From: Acidimicrobiia bacterium
GTDB lineage: Bacteria > Actinomycetota > Acidimicrobiia > IMCC26256 > PALSA-610
Direction of reading: 5' to 3'
DNA: 64,000 nucleotides
Assembly (NCBI GenBank): GCA_036271555.1
Contig: DATBAK010000010.1
Location: 62,001 to 126,000, forward strand
Positions 8,906 to 17,543 of the stretch are shown here, one piece after another. Below the pieces are notes generated by a model. It had not been told where the DNA came from. It did no database searches and worked only from the letters and a program-made list of their open reading frames with translations. Position numbers and translations under genes: made by a program. Numbering within the stretch: the first letter of the stretch is position 1; each line of letters starts with the position of its first letter.

Positions 8906-10141
8906 TCACGCGCCTTCGAGCGCTGCGGACCGCCGGTCCTCGAAGCGCAACGAACGCTGGTCGGTACGGTCCTCGTCGTCGATCTCGATCCGCGCTTCCA
9001 TGTCGCTCACGCCAACGACACCGCGCAACGGCTCGACGAAGAAGGTCAAGCCCTGCTCGTCGTGCACGAGCGGTATCGCGCCGTCGGCCGAGGTGACGAT
9101 CATGGCGATTCGGAAGGTGCCGCCGCCGCCGAGCCGCGGCCGGAACGGCACGGTCACGCTCGCCTCTTCGCCCGCGGCGAACGTGCGCCACTGCTCGCCG
9201 ACCGCCGTCTGCATCTGGTAAGTCAGCGTGCTGTCCTCGGCGAGGACTCGGAAGAGCACCTGCGGACTGGCCACGGCGTGCGCGAAGCGCACGCGCATCC
9301 GGAACGTCAGTGTGCGGTCCTGCGTCGTCGTGCGCACCGGACGGCCCTCAGGGTCGACGAGCTCGCGGTCGAGGATCTCGACCGCCTCCTCCTCGCCCGG
9401 CGCGCGCTCGTCGTGCGACAACAGCTCGTGCAGACGCGCGATCGCGCCCTCGGTGGGACCGTCGAACACGATGCGACCGCCGTACATGCACACCGCGCGC
9501 GGGCACAGCAGCTGCACGGCCTGGAGCCAGTGACTCACGAACACGAGCGCGGTTCCCGAGCGCTGGAGCTCGCGCATCTTGTCGAAGCTGCGAAGGCGGA
9601 AGCCGATGTCGCCGACCGCGAGCACCTCGTCGACGAGCAGGATGTCGGGCTCGACGTGGATCGCGACCGAGAAGCCGAGTCGCATGTACATGCCCGACGA
9701 ATAGAACTTCACCGGCGTGTCGATGAAGTCCTCGAGCTGCGAGAACGCGACGATCTCGTCGAACAGCTGGTCGATGCGGTGCCGGCCGAATCCGAGGAGC
9801 ATCCCGTTCACGTAGATGTTCTCGCGGCCGGTCATCTCCTGATGGAAGCCGACACCGACACTCAGCAGCGGAGCGACACGGCCGCGCGTGGTGACCGTGC
9901 CGACGGTCGGGCGGGTGACGCCCGCGAGCAGCTTCAGCATCGTCGACTTGCCCGCGCCGTTCGGACCGATGATGCCGATGGTCTCGCCCGCGTCGACGCG
10001 CAGGTCGGCCTCGTGCAACGCCCACAGCTCGCTGCGGTTCGGCGGACCGAACGGCACGAGCGCGCGCAGCAGGCTGCGCTCCTTGATCTTCCAATAGCGC
10101 TTGCCGACGTTGGCGAGCTCGATCGCGGCGGGGGCGTTCAC
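8906..10141 (-). CDS. wzt: polysaccharide ABC exporter ATP-binding protein (Wzt type) with C-terminal glycan-recognition domain
   Basis: ATPase subunit of an O-antigen/teichoic-acid-type ABC exporter. Residues 1-240 form the nucleotide-binding domain: Walker A GIIGPNGAGKSTML, the family's FHQEMTGRENIYVNG stretch, signature KFYSSGMYMRLGF, Walker B DILLVDEVLAVGD, and H-loop LVFVSHW. The last 150 residues are beta-rich (RTLTFRMRVRFAHAV, VLFRVLAEDSTLTY, GGTFRIAMIVTSADG) and match the Wzt C-terminal carbohydrate-binding module that selects finished chains. Length is 411 residues. Its GTG overlaps the stop of the permease gene (GTGA), as expected for a Wzm/Wzt pair. It should power export of the glycan assembled by the surrounding genes. 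Confidence 0.92.
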   Translation of the reverse strand: MNAPAAIELANVGKRYWKIKERSLLRALVPFGPPNRSELWALHEADLRVDAGETIGIIGPNGAGKSTMLKLLAGVTRPTVGTVTTRGRVAPLLSVGVGFHQEMTGRENIYVNGMLLGFGRHRIDQLFDEIVAFSQLEDFIDTPVKFYSSGMYMRLGFSVAIHVEPDILLVDEVLAVGDIGFRLRSFDKMRELQRSGTALVFVSHWLQAVQLLCPRAVCMYGGRIVFDGPTEGAIARLHELLSHDERAPGEEEAVEILDRELVDPEGRPVRTTTQDRTLTFRMRVRFAHAVASPQVLFRVLAEDSTLTYQMQTAVGEQWRTFAAGEEASVTVPFRPRLGGGGTFRIAMIVTSADGAIPLVHDEQGLTFFVEPLRGVVGVSDMEARIEIDDEDRTDQRSLRFEDRRSAALEGA

Positions 10142-11025
10142 AGCAGGTCCACGAAGAGTCGGTCGTGGCGGCGGTGCGCGGCCACCGCGACCGCGCCCAG
10201 CACGACGGTGCCGAACACGGAGACGAGCAGCGCGCGCGCCGATGGCACCGACGCGCCGACCGCCGCCCGCTGGAAGAGGCCGACGATGCCGGTGAGCGGG
10301 TTGAAGTCGAGCAGCGAGCCCGCGTGGTGCAGCGCGCTCGGCGGATACACGATCGGCGTGACGTAGATCCAGACCATGAGCGCAGCCGACACCATGAACT
10401 TCACGTCGCGGAAGTACACGTACAGCGCGCCGAGCGCGAGCGACATCGCGGCCGTGAACGCGCAGAGCAACCCGATCGCCGGGATCACCAGCAGGAAGCG
10501 CAGTCGGATCGACGAGCCGACGACGGGCAACGCGACGAGGAGCAGCACGGTGGAGATGCCGAGGGTCACGAGGTTCGCAGCCGGCGTGACGAGCGGCAGG
10601 ATCGCACGCGGGAAGAACACCTTGTCGGTGAGGTCGCTCGAGTCGACGATCGAGGTGGTCGCGTTCAGCAACGACGTCGACAGATACAGCCACGGCACCA
10701 TGCCCGCGAGGACGAAGCCCGCGTAGTTGAACTGCGAGTTCCCGAAGTGGCCGACGCGGGAGAAGATGAACACCATCACCGCGGACTGCAGCACGGGTAG
10801 CGCGACCGACCAGAGGATCCCGAGCGAGGCGCGCTTGTAGCGGACGCGGAAATCCTTGTGCGCGAGCGCGACGAGCAGCGCGCGGGCACCCCACACGTTC
10901 TGCAACCATTCACCCACCCGCTCGGGGTGTGCGTCGAACCGGAGAACCGGCCCGGCGTCCCCGCGGGTCCCGCCGCCGTGCACGGCGACACCGTTCCCCG
11001 AACCCTGCGCGTCTAATCCGTTCAC
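10138..11025 (-). CDS. wzm: polysaccharide ABC exporter permease (Wzm type)
   Basis: Integral membrane subunit of the exporter, 295 residues. After a 60-residue hydrophilic N-terminus comes the amphipathic entry motif KDFRVRYKRASLGILWSVAL, diagnostic of ABC-2 polysaccharide permeases. About six hydrophobic helices follow, including VFIFSRVGHFG, FVLAGMVPWLYLSTSL, VFFPRAILPLVTPAANLVTL, FLLVIPAIGLLCAFTAA and SVFGTVVLGAVAVAAHRR. The loop YFRDVKFMVSAAL is another family hallmark. The GTG start overlaps the stop of the upstream glycosyltransferase and the stop overlaps the wzt start, so GT2, wzm and wzt are one coupled unit. It would form the channel that moves the undecaprenyl-linked glycan across the membrane. 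Confidence 0.92.
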   Translation of the reverse strand: MNGLDAQGSGNGVAVHGGGTRGDAGPVLRFDAHPERVGEWLQNVWGARALLVALAHKDFRVRYKRASLGILWSVALPVLQSAVMVFIFSRVGHFGNSQFNYAGFVLAGMVPWLYLSTSLLNATTSIVDSSDLTDKVFFPRAILPLVTPAANLVTLGISTVLLLVALPVVGSSIRLRFLLVIPAIGLLCAFTAAMSLALGALYVYFRDVKFMVSAALMVWIYVTPIVYPPSALHHAGSLLDFNPLTGIVGLFQRAAVGASVPSARALLVSVFGTVVLGAVAVAAHRRHDRLFVDLL

Positions 11026-12029
11026 AGCACGGCCAATCGGTAGCGCAGCGAGCCCACGCGCATGCCGGCGAACTGGGCGCTGTCGACCGCGATCCGCTCC
11101 GCGAGGAACCGCAGCCGGCGCGGGTGCTGGGGCGGCGGCATGCGCAGCCGCACGTACGGGACGACGAGCAGCAGCGCGGGGCGGTGACGAAGCGACAGCG
11201 CGAGGCCCGCGACCGCGAGCGTGAACGCCGCGTTCTCGCGCCGGAAGGCCCACGGCCGCCAGAACGCCTCCTCGCGGAACTCGGGGTGCCGGCGGGCGAG
11301 CCGCGCAACGTGGCGCTCGAGCAGCCCGGTGCGGAGGTGGTAGCGCACGCCGCGCTCTTCGACGTCGTGATAGGCGAGCGCCGCTTCCGCGAAGCCGCGC
11401 CGCCAGCCCGCGGCGATCACGGCCCAACCCGCGGCGCAGTCCTCGCCGTAGTTGCCGATGCCCTCGTCGAACCCCGGCGTCTCCGCGAGCGCGGCGCGCC
11501 GGTAGAAGATGTTGCAGGCCTCGAAGTACGGCGTCGGCGCGGTGATCTGCCGCCACACCGACCAGTCGCCGAGCGGCTCGCCCTCGGGCTTGCGGGTCTG
11601 ACCCTGCACCACGCCCAGTCGCGCGTCGGCGCGCATCGCGTCGAGCCCGGAGCTGAGCCAGTCCGGGTCGGGGACGCAGTCGTCGTCGACGAACGCGATC
11701 ACCTCGCCGCGCGCGGCCTTCCAACCCGCGTTCCGGGTCGCCGCGGGGCCGGGCGTCGTCTCGACCAAGGTGCGCAGCGTCAGTGGCGAGCGCGCCACGA
11801 GCTCGCGCAGCGCCCGTGGTGTGTCGTCGGTCGACGCGTTGTCGACGACGACGACCTCGAAGCGATCACGAGCGAGGGTCTGTTGCTCGAGCGCAGCCAC
11901 GAGCCGGCGGAGACGGTTCGCCCGGCAGAAGGTGGGTATGACGACCGAGATTTCAGGGGGGTGAGGCTGGTGCTCGAAGTCGGGACCGCGCTCGTCGATC
12001 GTTTCCTCGCAGATCCACCCGCGGTCCAC
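11022..12029 (-). CDS. glycosyltransferase family 2
   Basis: Predicted GT-A transferase. The catalytic core starts with PEISVVIPTFCRANRLRRLV, continues with VVVVDNASTDDTPRAL and GPAATRNAGWKAARG, has the metal-binding EVIAFVDDDCVPDPDWL (DDD), and later GNYGEDCAAGWAVIAAG (acceptor ED motif). A hydrophobic stretch, AFTLAVAGLALSL, follows near the end. The start is uncertain: the core begins near 11958 without any start codon. The first in-frame start codon upstream is GTG at 12029, which overlaps the first residues of the divergent methyltransferase gene by about 69 bases. The stop overlaps the wzm start (GTGA), so it belongs to the export unit. Confidence 0.85.
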   Translation of the reverse strand: MDRGWICEETIDERGPDFEHQPHPPEISVVIPTFCRANRLRRLVAALEQQTLARDRFEVVVVDNASTDDTPRALRELVARSPLTLRTLVETTPGPAATRNAGWKAARGEVIAFVDDDCVPDPDWLSSGLDAMRADARLGVVQGQTRKPEGEPLGDWSVWRQITAPTPYFEACNIFYRRAALAETPGFDEGIGNYGEDCAAGWAVIAAGWRRGFAEAALAYHDVEERGVRYHLRTGLLERHVARLARRHPEFREEAFWRPWAFRRENAAFTLAVAGLALSLRHRPALLLVVPYVRLRMPPPQHPRRLRFLAERIAVDSAQFAGMRVGSLRYRLAVL

Positions 12030-12689
12030 GCGATGGCCGCCGGACCCGATCCGGAGATCGGTCTGTGGGGCACCGACCGCGAGTGCTACGCGCTGATCGC
12101 CGAGACCGTCAGGCCCGGCATGCACACGCTCGAGACCGGCTCGGGGCTCTCGACCGTGATCTTCGCGGCCACCGGCGCCGACCACACCTGCGTCACTCCG
12201 TCGGCCGACGAGGCCGCGCGCATCCTCGCCTACTGCGAACGCCAGGACGTGTCCACCGACGCGCTGCGCTTCGAGCTCGGCGCTTCCGACGAGGTCCTGC
12301 CCCGGCTCGCCGGAGGACCGCCCCTCGACGTCGTGTTCGTCGATGGCAATCACGGCTACCCGACGCCGATGATCGACTGGTTCTACGCGGCCTCGCGTCT
12401 CGTGCCCGGCGGACTGCTCATCCTCGACGACATCCCGCTGCCCGCGGTCGCGCACCTCTGCGCCTTCATCGAGCGCGACCCGCGATTCAGCGTGCATCGA
12501 CGCACCGCCAAGTGGATCGCGTACCGCACCGTCGCCGGCGGATCGCTGCGCCAGGACTGGTTCGAGCAGCCGTTCTACACATCGCCGACGTCCGCGAGCC
12601 TGCGCGCGATTCCGGGACGGGCGGCGAGACGCGTCTCGCGCGAGCTGCACGCTCGGTTCGGCGATCGGTCCGCGAGCTCCTCCAAGTAG
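11961..12689 (+). CDS. class I SAM-dependent methyltransferase (Methyltransf_24-like), embedded in the opposite-strand cluster
   Basis: A 242-residue methyltransferase, the only plus-strand gene between 7903 and 17543. Motif I is HTLETGSGLSTVIFAATG, then HTCVTPSADEAARIL, then PLDVVFVDGNHGYPTPMIDW and VPGGLLILDDIPLPAVAHL. It is related to the 6185-7063 protein in motif order. I used GTG 11961; GTG 11970 has a better-spaced GTGAGG in front, and ATG 12033 is a third option. I prefer an early start because FLADPPAVH looks like part of the fold. Its 3' end overlaps the opposite-strand GT2-GT4 gene by 115 bases and its 5' end overlaps the GT2 gene, so it is wedged between two genes. It probably methylates the same glycan. 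Confidence 0.8.
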   Translation: MRLVLEVGTALVDRFLADPPAVHAMAAGPDPEIGLWGTDRECYALIAETVRPGMHTLETGSGLSTVIFAATGADHTCVTPSADEAARILAYCERQDVSTDALRFELGASDEVLPRLAGGPPLDVVFVDGNHGYPTPMIDWFYAASRLVPGGLLILDDIPLPAVAHLCAFIERDPRFSVHRRTAKWIAYRTVAGGSLRQDWFEQPFYTSPTSASLRAIPGRAARRVSRELHARFGDRSASSSK

Positions 12690-14788
12690 TCGAGCACCGG
12701 CTGCGCGACCCGCTCCCAGCGGAACCGCGCGTCGACGTGGGCGCGAGCGCGCGCCGCGAGCGCTTCGGCGTCACCGCGCGACTCGAGGAGGTCGACGATC
12801 GCGGCGGCCATCGCCTCGGGATCGTCGACGATGCGCGCGTGCTCACCGTCGAGGAGGTCGAGCCCTTCGAGCCCGACGCTCGTGCCGACGAGCGGGCGGC
12901 CCGCGGCCATCGCCTCGAGTGCCTTCAACCGCGTGCCGGTTCCGACGTGTAGCGGGACGACGACGACGCGTGCCCAGTCGATCCAGGGCTCCATGCGCGG
13001 CACGTCGGCGTGCACATCGATGCCGGGACGCTCCGACAGCGCACGGATCTCGGGTACCGGATCGCGTCCCGCGAGCACGAACCGCGCGTCGGGCACGGCG
13101 GCGCGCACCCGCGGGAACACCTCGTCGCAGAACCACAGTGCCCCGAGCACGTTCGGGCGGTAGTTGAGCGACGCCGGCAGGAGCAGGCTCGGCGCGTCGG
13201 AGAGCTCGACCGGCGCGCGATCCGTGCGTACGCCGTTGGGCACGACGAGGAAGTCGTGCGCGGCGCCGCCCGTGAGCGCGGCCGCGTCGCCGTCGCTCAC
13301 GACGATCACCCGGTCGTACGCGGCGATCATGCGCGCTTGGAAGCGGTGCGCGTGCGCGCGTTCACGTGCGAGCAGCCAACGCTGGCGCGCGCCCGTCTCG
13401 GTCGCGGCTTCCTGGCGCGCGCGCTCACTCGGAACGTTGTGGACCTCGACCACCCAGTGCCCGCTCGTGCGCGCCTCGATCAACGGTGCGAGCGCGAGGT
13501 GCTGCACGATCACGGCATCGAACTCGGGTGCGATGCGGCGCAGGACGGGGAGCAGCGCGTGACGGGTTCGTGCGGAATCCTCGACGTCGGCGGGACGCCG
13601 TCGGACGAGGACGCGGCCGAGGTCGCGGACGCGGCGGCGCAGGGCTCGATGCGACTCGCGCGACCGTGGGCGCGGGCGCGGGACCTCGAGCACCGCGGTG
13701 ACCCGTGCGCGTACCGAATCGTCGCTGAGGTGACCCGCGAGCAGCACGGTGACGTCAGCGCCGTCGGCCAGCACGTCGAGCAGCGCGGCCTGACGGATGT
13801 TCCCGCCCCCGCCGTTGCGGTCCGGCGCCTCGTCGGTGACCCAGAGCACTCGCGCGCGTCCGTGTGCATGCACGCCGTCCGACACATCGGCGCGGTCGTC
13901 GAGATATCGCTCCGGCGCCAACCGCATCCCGCGGCGCAGGCCACCCACGAATGCGACCGTCATGCGCGGGCGGAACCCGCCGCCCCGTGCCCGCCGCTCG
14001 TCGCGCCACATGCCGCGCTCGTGCAGCAGCCGCAGCGCGAACGTCTTCGCCGCGCCCCGCGCGTCTCGACGCAGTGCGGCGCCGAGATACGCGCCGCTCC
14101 CACGTTGGTAACCGAGCAGGTTGACGCGGTTCTCGGCGTCGTCGCGCCAGTCGAGATGGTGCACGGTCGCGCCCCCGGCGATCGCGCAGAGCCAGCCACG
14201 CGCCGCGGCGCGCATCACGACGTCGGCTTCCTCGCCGCCGCGGCACTCGCTGCCTGCGCCGAGCCGCTCGTCGAACCCGCCGATGTCGCGGAGCGCGCGT
14301 CGGCGGACGGCCATCGACGCGCCGTGTGCGTAGTTCCAGTGCTCGGGCGGCGCCGCACCCGGAGGCAGCGACACGCCTGCACGCGCGCCGGGAAGCTCGG
14401 AGAGCCCCCGCACGGATCCGAACACCACTCCGACCGCCGGATTTGCGAACGGCGCCGTCATCTCGTCGACCCAGTCGCGCGGCACGCGGCAGTCGTCGTC
14501 GGTCAGGAGGACGACGTCGTGGCCGGCCCGGCGCAGTGCGGTGTTCAGCTTGGCGCACTTCACCTGGTGCGCTTCCGCGAGGTGCGTGACGGGAACCGGA
14601 AGATCCCCGAGCGCCTCGGCCGCATCGGGGTTGCAACATTCGACGACGACGAGCTCGTCGCCGGGTCTCATCGCGTCGGCGAGGTGCGTCACGCACTCGC
14701 GCAGCAGCTGTGGCCGCCCGTGCGTCGCGAGGACGATGGTCGCCGGCGCGCGCCGCTCTTGCGCGGTCGAGGCGTCAGGCGCGGGCAC
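12575..14788 (-). CDS. two-domain glycosyltransferase: GT2 fused to GT4
   Basis: A 737-residue protein that should carry out two consecutive sugar transfers. The N-terminal half (about 15-270) is GT2: TIVLATHGRPQLLRECV, ELVVVECCNPDA, VKCAKLNTALRRAG, the metal-binding VLLTDDDCRVPRDWV, then GGFDERLGAGSECRGGEEAD. After a linker the C-terminal half (about 308-710) is GT4: VLWVTDEAPDRNGGGGNIRQ, EVHNVPSERARQEA, VVPNGVRTDRAP, LNYRPNVLGALWFCDEVFPR and VVVPLHVGTGTRLKALEAMA, similar to the PslH/TuaH group. The start is a GTG overlapping the end of the BY-kinase gene by 14 bases. The last 38 codons overlap the plus-strand methyltransferase. Both halves keep their catalytic motifs. Confidence 0.88.
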   Translation of the reverse strand: MPAPDASTAQERRAPATIVLATHGRPQLLRECVTHLADAMRPGDELVVVECCNPDAAEALGDLPVPVTHLAEAHQVKCAKLNTALRRAGHDVVLLTDDDCRVPRDWVDEMTAPFANPAVGVVFGSVRGLSELPGARAGVSLPPGAAPPEHWNYAHGASMAVRRRALRDIGGFDERLGAGSECRGGEEADVVMRAAARGWLCAIAGGATVHHLDWRDDAENRVNLLGYQRGSGAYLGAALRRDARGAAKTFALRLLHERGMWRDERRARGGGFRPRMTVAFVGGLRRGMRLAPERYLDDRADVSDGVHAHGRARVLWVTDEAPDRNGGGGNIRQAALLDVLADGADVTVLLAGHLSDDSVRARVTAVLEVPRPRPRSRESHRALRRRVRDLGRVLVRRRPADVEDSARTRHALLPVLRRIAPEFDAVIVQHLALAPLIEARTSGHWVVEVHNVPSERARQEAATETGARQRWLLARERAHAHRFQARMIAAYDRVIVVSDGDAAALTGGAAHDFLVVPNGVRTDRAPVELSDAPSLLLPASLNYRPNVLGALWFCDEVFPRVRAAVPDARFVLAGRDPVPEIRALSERPGIDVHADVPRMEPWIDWARVVVVPLHVGTGTRLKALEAMAAGRPLVGTSVGLEGLDLLDGEHARIVDDPEAMAAAIVDLLESRGDAEALAARARAHVDARFRWERVAQPVLDYLEELADRSPNRACSSRETRLAARPGIARRLADVGDV

Positions 14789-15539
14789 GGCGCCGCTCGT
14801 CGAGCCGGCCGCGCCGCATCTCCGCGTCGGAGGGCCCGTATCCGGGAGCGCCCTCGTAGGCGTCGGCGGCGTGCTTCGCGTCGAAGCGGTTGAGTACCAC
14901 GCCCATGAGGTTCACGCCGCCGCGCGCGAGCGCGTCCCGAGCGCGGGTGACCGACGGCAGGGTCGTCTGCGCGGCTTCGACCACCAGCACGACACCGCCG
15001 ACCGAGCGTCCGATCTCGATCGTGTCCGCCACCGCGAGGACGGGCGGCGCGTCGATGAGCACGACGTCGGCGCGCATCGTCATACGCGAGATGAGCTCGG
15101 TCGTGCGCGACGACGTGAGCAGCTCGCTCGGGTTCGCGACCGGCTGGCCCGCGGGCAGGAACTCGATCGACGGGCGGACCGGCTCGATCGACGTGAAGGT
15201 CAGCTCTTGGAGGCACTCCTCGAGCCGCCGGCCGCCGAGCAGGACGTCGGAGACGCCGTGCTGCGCGGTCGTGCCGAGGACGCGATGCGAGTCGGGGCTG
15301 CGCAGGTCGAAGTCGGCGAGCACGACGCGCAGGCCCGCGGCCGCGAGCGACTGCGCGATCCCGACGCACGTCGATGTCTTGCCCTCGCCCGGCATCGCGC
15401 TCGTGACCGCGACCGACGGGCGCTCGAGCCCCGTGATCGCGACGAGCAGGTTCGAGCGCATCACGCGGAACGCCTCGCGTGCGGTCTCGCGTCGCTTCTT
15501 GTCGCGGCGCCCCGCGCGCGGCACCGTCATCTTGCTCAT
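14775..15539 (-). CDS. polysaccharide biosynthesis tyrosine autokinase (BY-kinase)
   Basis: Cytoplasmic BY-kinase of the CpsD/CapB type, 254 residues. It has the P-loop VTSAMPGEGKTSTCVGIA (Walker A), the Walker A' VVLADFDLRSPDSHRVLG and Walker B DVVLIDAPPVLAVADT, followed by GGVVLVVEAAQTTLP. The C-terminal tail is basic with only a few Tyr (AYEGAPGYG), fewer than the usual Tyr cluster. Its partner, the Wzz-like activator, is the separate upstream gene, and the start overlaps that gene's stop (ATGA). This two-polypeptide layout is that of Gram-positive CapA/CapB systems. It would set glycan chain length or output by phosphorylation cycles. Its own phosphorylation sites are not certain. Confidence 0.88.
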   Translation of the reverse strand: MSKMTVPRAGRRDKKRRETAREAFRVMRSNLLVAITGLERPSVAVTSAMPGEGKTSTCVGIAQSLAAAGLRVVLADFDLRSPDSHRVLGTTAQHGVSDVLLGGRRLEECLQELTFTSIEPVRPSIEFLPAGQPVANPSELLTSSRTTELISRMTMRADVVLIDAPPVLAVADTIEIGRSVGGVVLVVEAAQTTLPSVTRARDALARGGVNLMGVVLNRFDAKHAADAYEGAPGYGPSDAEMRRGRLDERRRARA

Positions 15540-16303
15540 TGGAGGCTCCCCGTCCACCCCGCGGATTCCTTCGCGCGGGGCAATCGTTCGTCGGCGCTTG
15601 CAGTCGGCGACAGCGGCAGGCGCCGGCCGAGGCTCGGCACGACCGCGAGGACCGGCACGTCGAGCTCGCGCTCGGCGTCCTCGGCCGAGCGGACCGTGAT
15701 GTCGAGGTGCTCGAGCAGCGCGAGCACGATGCCCGCGACGATCAGGCCGAGGAGCGCGGCGAGGCCGAGGTCGCGCTTGAGCGGCGAGTGGTTGACCGTC
15801 GCCGGGGGTGCGGACTCGTAGAGCGAGAGCACCTGGTCGGAGGCGCCCGTCGTCGCGCGCGGCTCGAAGGAGCGGACCTGGTCGATGAGCGCGCTCGCCG
15901 CGCCGTCGGCGAGGGCCTGACTCGCGGCCGCGCTGCGATCGGTCACCGAGATCCGGATGAGGTTCGTGCCCGTCGGCTGCTTCGCCGTCGTCTCGGAAGC
16001 CACCTGGCCGGGACCACGATCGACGTGCGCGGCCGTGATCGCGGCCGCCGCGACCTTGTCGGTGCTCACCATCGCGGAGAAGGTCCCGATGAGCCGATCG
16101 AAGCCGGCGACGCGGTTCCCGGAGATCTGGCCACTCGTCGGCGCGATGTCGATGGAGCGCTCGCCGACGTACAACGTGCTCGTCGCGGTGTAGGTGTGGC
16201 CCTTCGGCGCGACGAGGTAGCCCGCGGCGACCGCCGCGAGCACGATCGCGAGCACCAGCACCACGTGACGGCGGAGGATCGACAGATAGCGACGCAGTTC
16301 CAT
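15536..16303 (-). CDS. Wzz/CapA-like chain-length determinant membrane protein
   Basis: A 255-residue co-polymerase. The N-terminus MELRRYLSILRRHVVLVLAI leads into TM1 (VVLVLAIVLAAVAAGYLV). About 150 extracellular residues follow (YTATSTLYVGERS, then GTNLIRISVTDRSAAASQALA), ending at NHSPLKRDLGLAALLGLIVAGIV with TM2. The cytoplasmic tail (ITVRSAEDAERELDVPVLAVVP) is the classic junction that activates the BY-kinase. Both ends overlap neighbours by four bases (ATGA). It belongs to the Wzz/YveK family and should work with the downstream kinase to regulate polymer length. Confidence 0.9.
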   Translation of the reverse strand: MELRRYLSILRRHVVLVLAIVLAAVAAGYLVAPKGHTYTATSTLYVGERSIDIAPTSGQISGNRVAGFDRLIGTFSAMVSTDKVAAAAITAAHVDRGPGQVASETTAKQPTGTNLIRISVTDRSAAASQALADGAASALIDQVRSFEPRATTGASDQVLSLYESAPPATVNHSPLKRDLGLAALLGLIVAGIVLALLEHLDITVRSAEDAERELDVPVLAVVPSLGRRLPLSPTASADERLPRAKESAGWTGSLQ

Positions 16304-17427
16304 CAGCGGGTCCGTTCGTCGACGACGCAGTGGTAGAGCTCGGTGAGCGCGGCGCTCGCCTGCTCGATGTCGAACCGGGCAGCGATGCGGTCGCGCGCGG
16401 CCGCGCCGAAGCGGTGGCGCAACTCGGCATCGTCGAGCAGGTTCACGATCGCGTCGGCGAGCGCGTCCGGGTCCTCGGGCGGGACGATGAATCCCGACCG
16501 TCCGGACTCGACCGACTCGCGATTGCCCATGACGTCGGTGACGACCACGGGCGTGCCCGCTCGCATGGCTTCCATCGCCGCGAACGGCGCGCCCGCCTCG
16601 TAACGCGACGACAGTGCGAACACGTCGAACTGACTCATGAGGCGGTCGCCGTCGGGTCGGTCGCGCAGCAAGAGGAACCGCCCGTCGAGACCGCTCGCGC
16701 TCAGCTCGGAGCGCACGCGACTCACCAGCGGGCCGTCGCCGACGAGCACAAAACGCGCGTTCGGCACCTTCATCGCGACAAGCGCGCAGGCGCGTACGTA
16801 GACCTCGGGCGCCTTCTGCGGCGCGAGCCGCGCGACGCTGCCGACGAGCAACGTGTCGTCGGGCACGCCGAAGACCGCGCGCACGTTGAACGGTGCCGCC
16901 ACGTCGCCGTCGACGTCGAGACCGTTCGGGATCACGGCCATGCGCTCCCGAGGTACGAGGCGCAGATGCTGCGCGAACTCGCCCTCCGACGTCGACGCGG
17001 CGATCAGCCGGTCGGTGAGCGGGCCGAGCGCGCGCTCCATCGCGCACGCGCTGAGCGAGGGGTAGAGACCGTGCGGCGTGTACACGCGGGCGGACGACGT
17101 GCCGACTGCCGCCAGGCGGGCGACCGCACCGCCGATCGCGGAGTGACCGTGCACCACCGACGGCTTCTTGCGCGCGATGAGGCGGTGCACCTTCGGCACC
17201 GCGGCGAGCGTGCGCGGGCTCGTGGGCGAGCGCCGCATGTCGAGGTATTCGACGGTCGCGCCCGCCGCGCCCATCGCTGCGATCGCGGCGTTGTCGGTGA
17301 CACCACCGACGCGCTCGGGCGGTACGACGACGATGTGATCGGCGTCGACATGGCGCACGAGGTTCGTGATGTGGCGCGCGACGCCACCTTCGATCGCCTC
17401 GAGCACGTGCAAGACGGTCATCCTCAC
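16303..17427 (-). CDS. GT4 glycosyltransferase
   Basis: A 374-residue GT-B enzyme with standard GT4 layout: N-terminal VLHVLEAIEGGVARHI, VVHGHSAIGGAVARL, then VIPNGLDVDGDV, LLVGSVARLAPQKAPEVYVR, RFVLVGDGPLVSRV, and the donor-site LSSRYEAGAPFAAMEAMRAG with E-x7-E. It is the first gene of the minus-strand run and overlaps the Wzz-like gene by the ATGA at its end. The start is GTG 17427; ATG 17421, two codons in, is equally plausible. The 116-base gap upstream, shared with the divergent glycosidase gene, should hold its promoter. It would add a sugar early in glycan assembly. Confidence 0.88.
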   Translation of the reverse strand: MRMTVLHVLEAIEGGVARHITNLVRHVDADHIVVVPPERVGGVTDNAAIAAMGAAGATVEYLDMRRSPTSPRTLAAVPKVHRLIARKKPSVVHGHSAIGGAVARLAAVGTSSARVYTPHGLYPSLSACAMERALGPLTDRLIAASTSEGEFAQHLRLVPRERMAVIPNGLDVDGDVAAPFNVRAVFGVPDDTLLVGSVARLAPQKAPEVYVRACALVAMKVPNARFVLVGDGPLVSRVRSELSASGLDGRFLLLRDRPDGDRLMSQFDVFALSSRYEAGAPFAAMEAMRAGTPVVVTDVMGNRESVESGRSGFIVPPEDPDALADAIVNLLDDAELRHRFGAAARDRIAARFDIEQASAALTELYHCVVDERTR

Positions 17428-17543
17428 CGTCGCACCCCAGCGTGCATGACACTCCGCCCCGTCGAGCCTCCCGTCGCGACGGCGCTACCCACGCCGCGCG
17501 CGAACTAATCGAACATTGCGCGCATCAGTGCAGATGAGAGGGC

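Noticed and set aside
14541-15821. 426-residue plus-strand frame across the GT2-GT4 and BY-kinase genes
   Set aside because: It is a shadow of two minus-strand genes with complete catalytic motifs; no similarity to any family.
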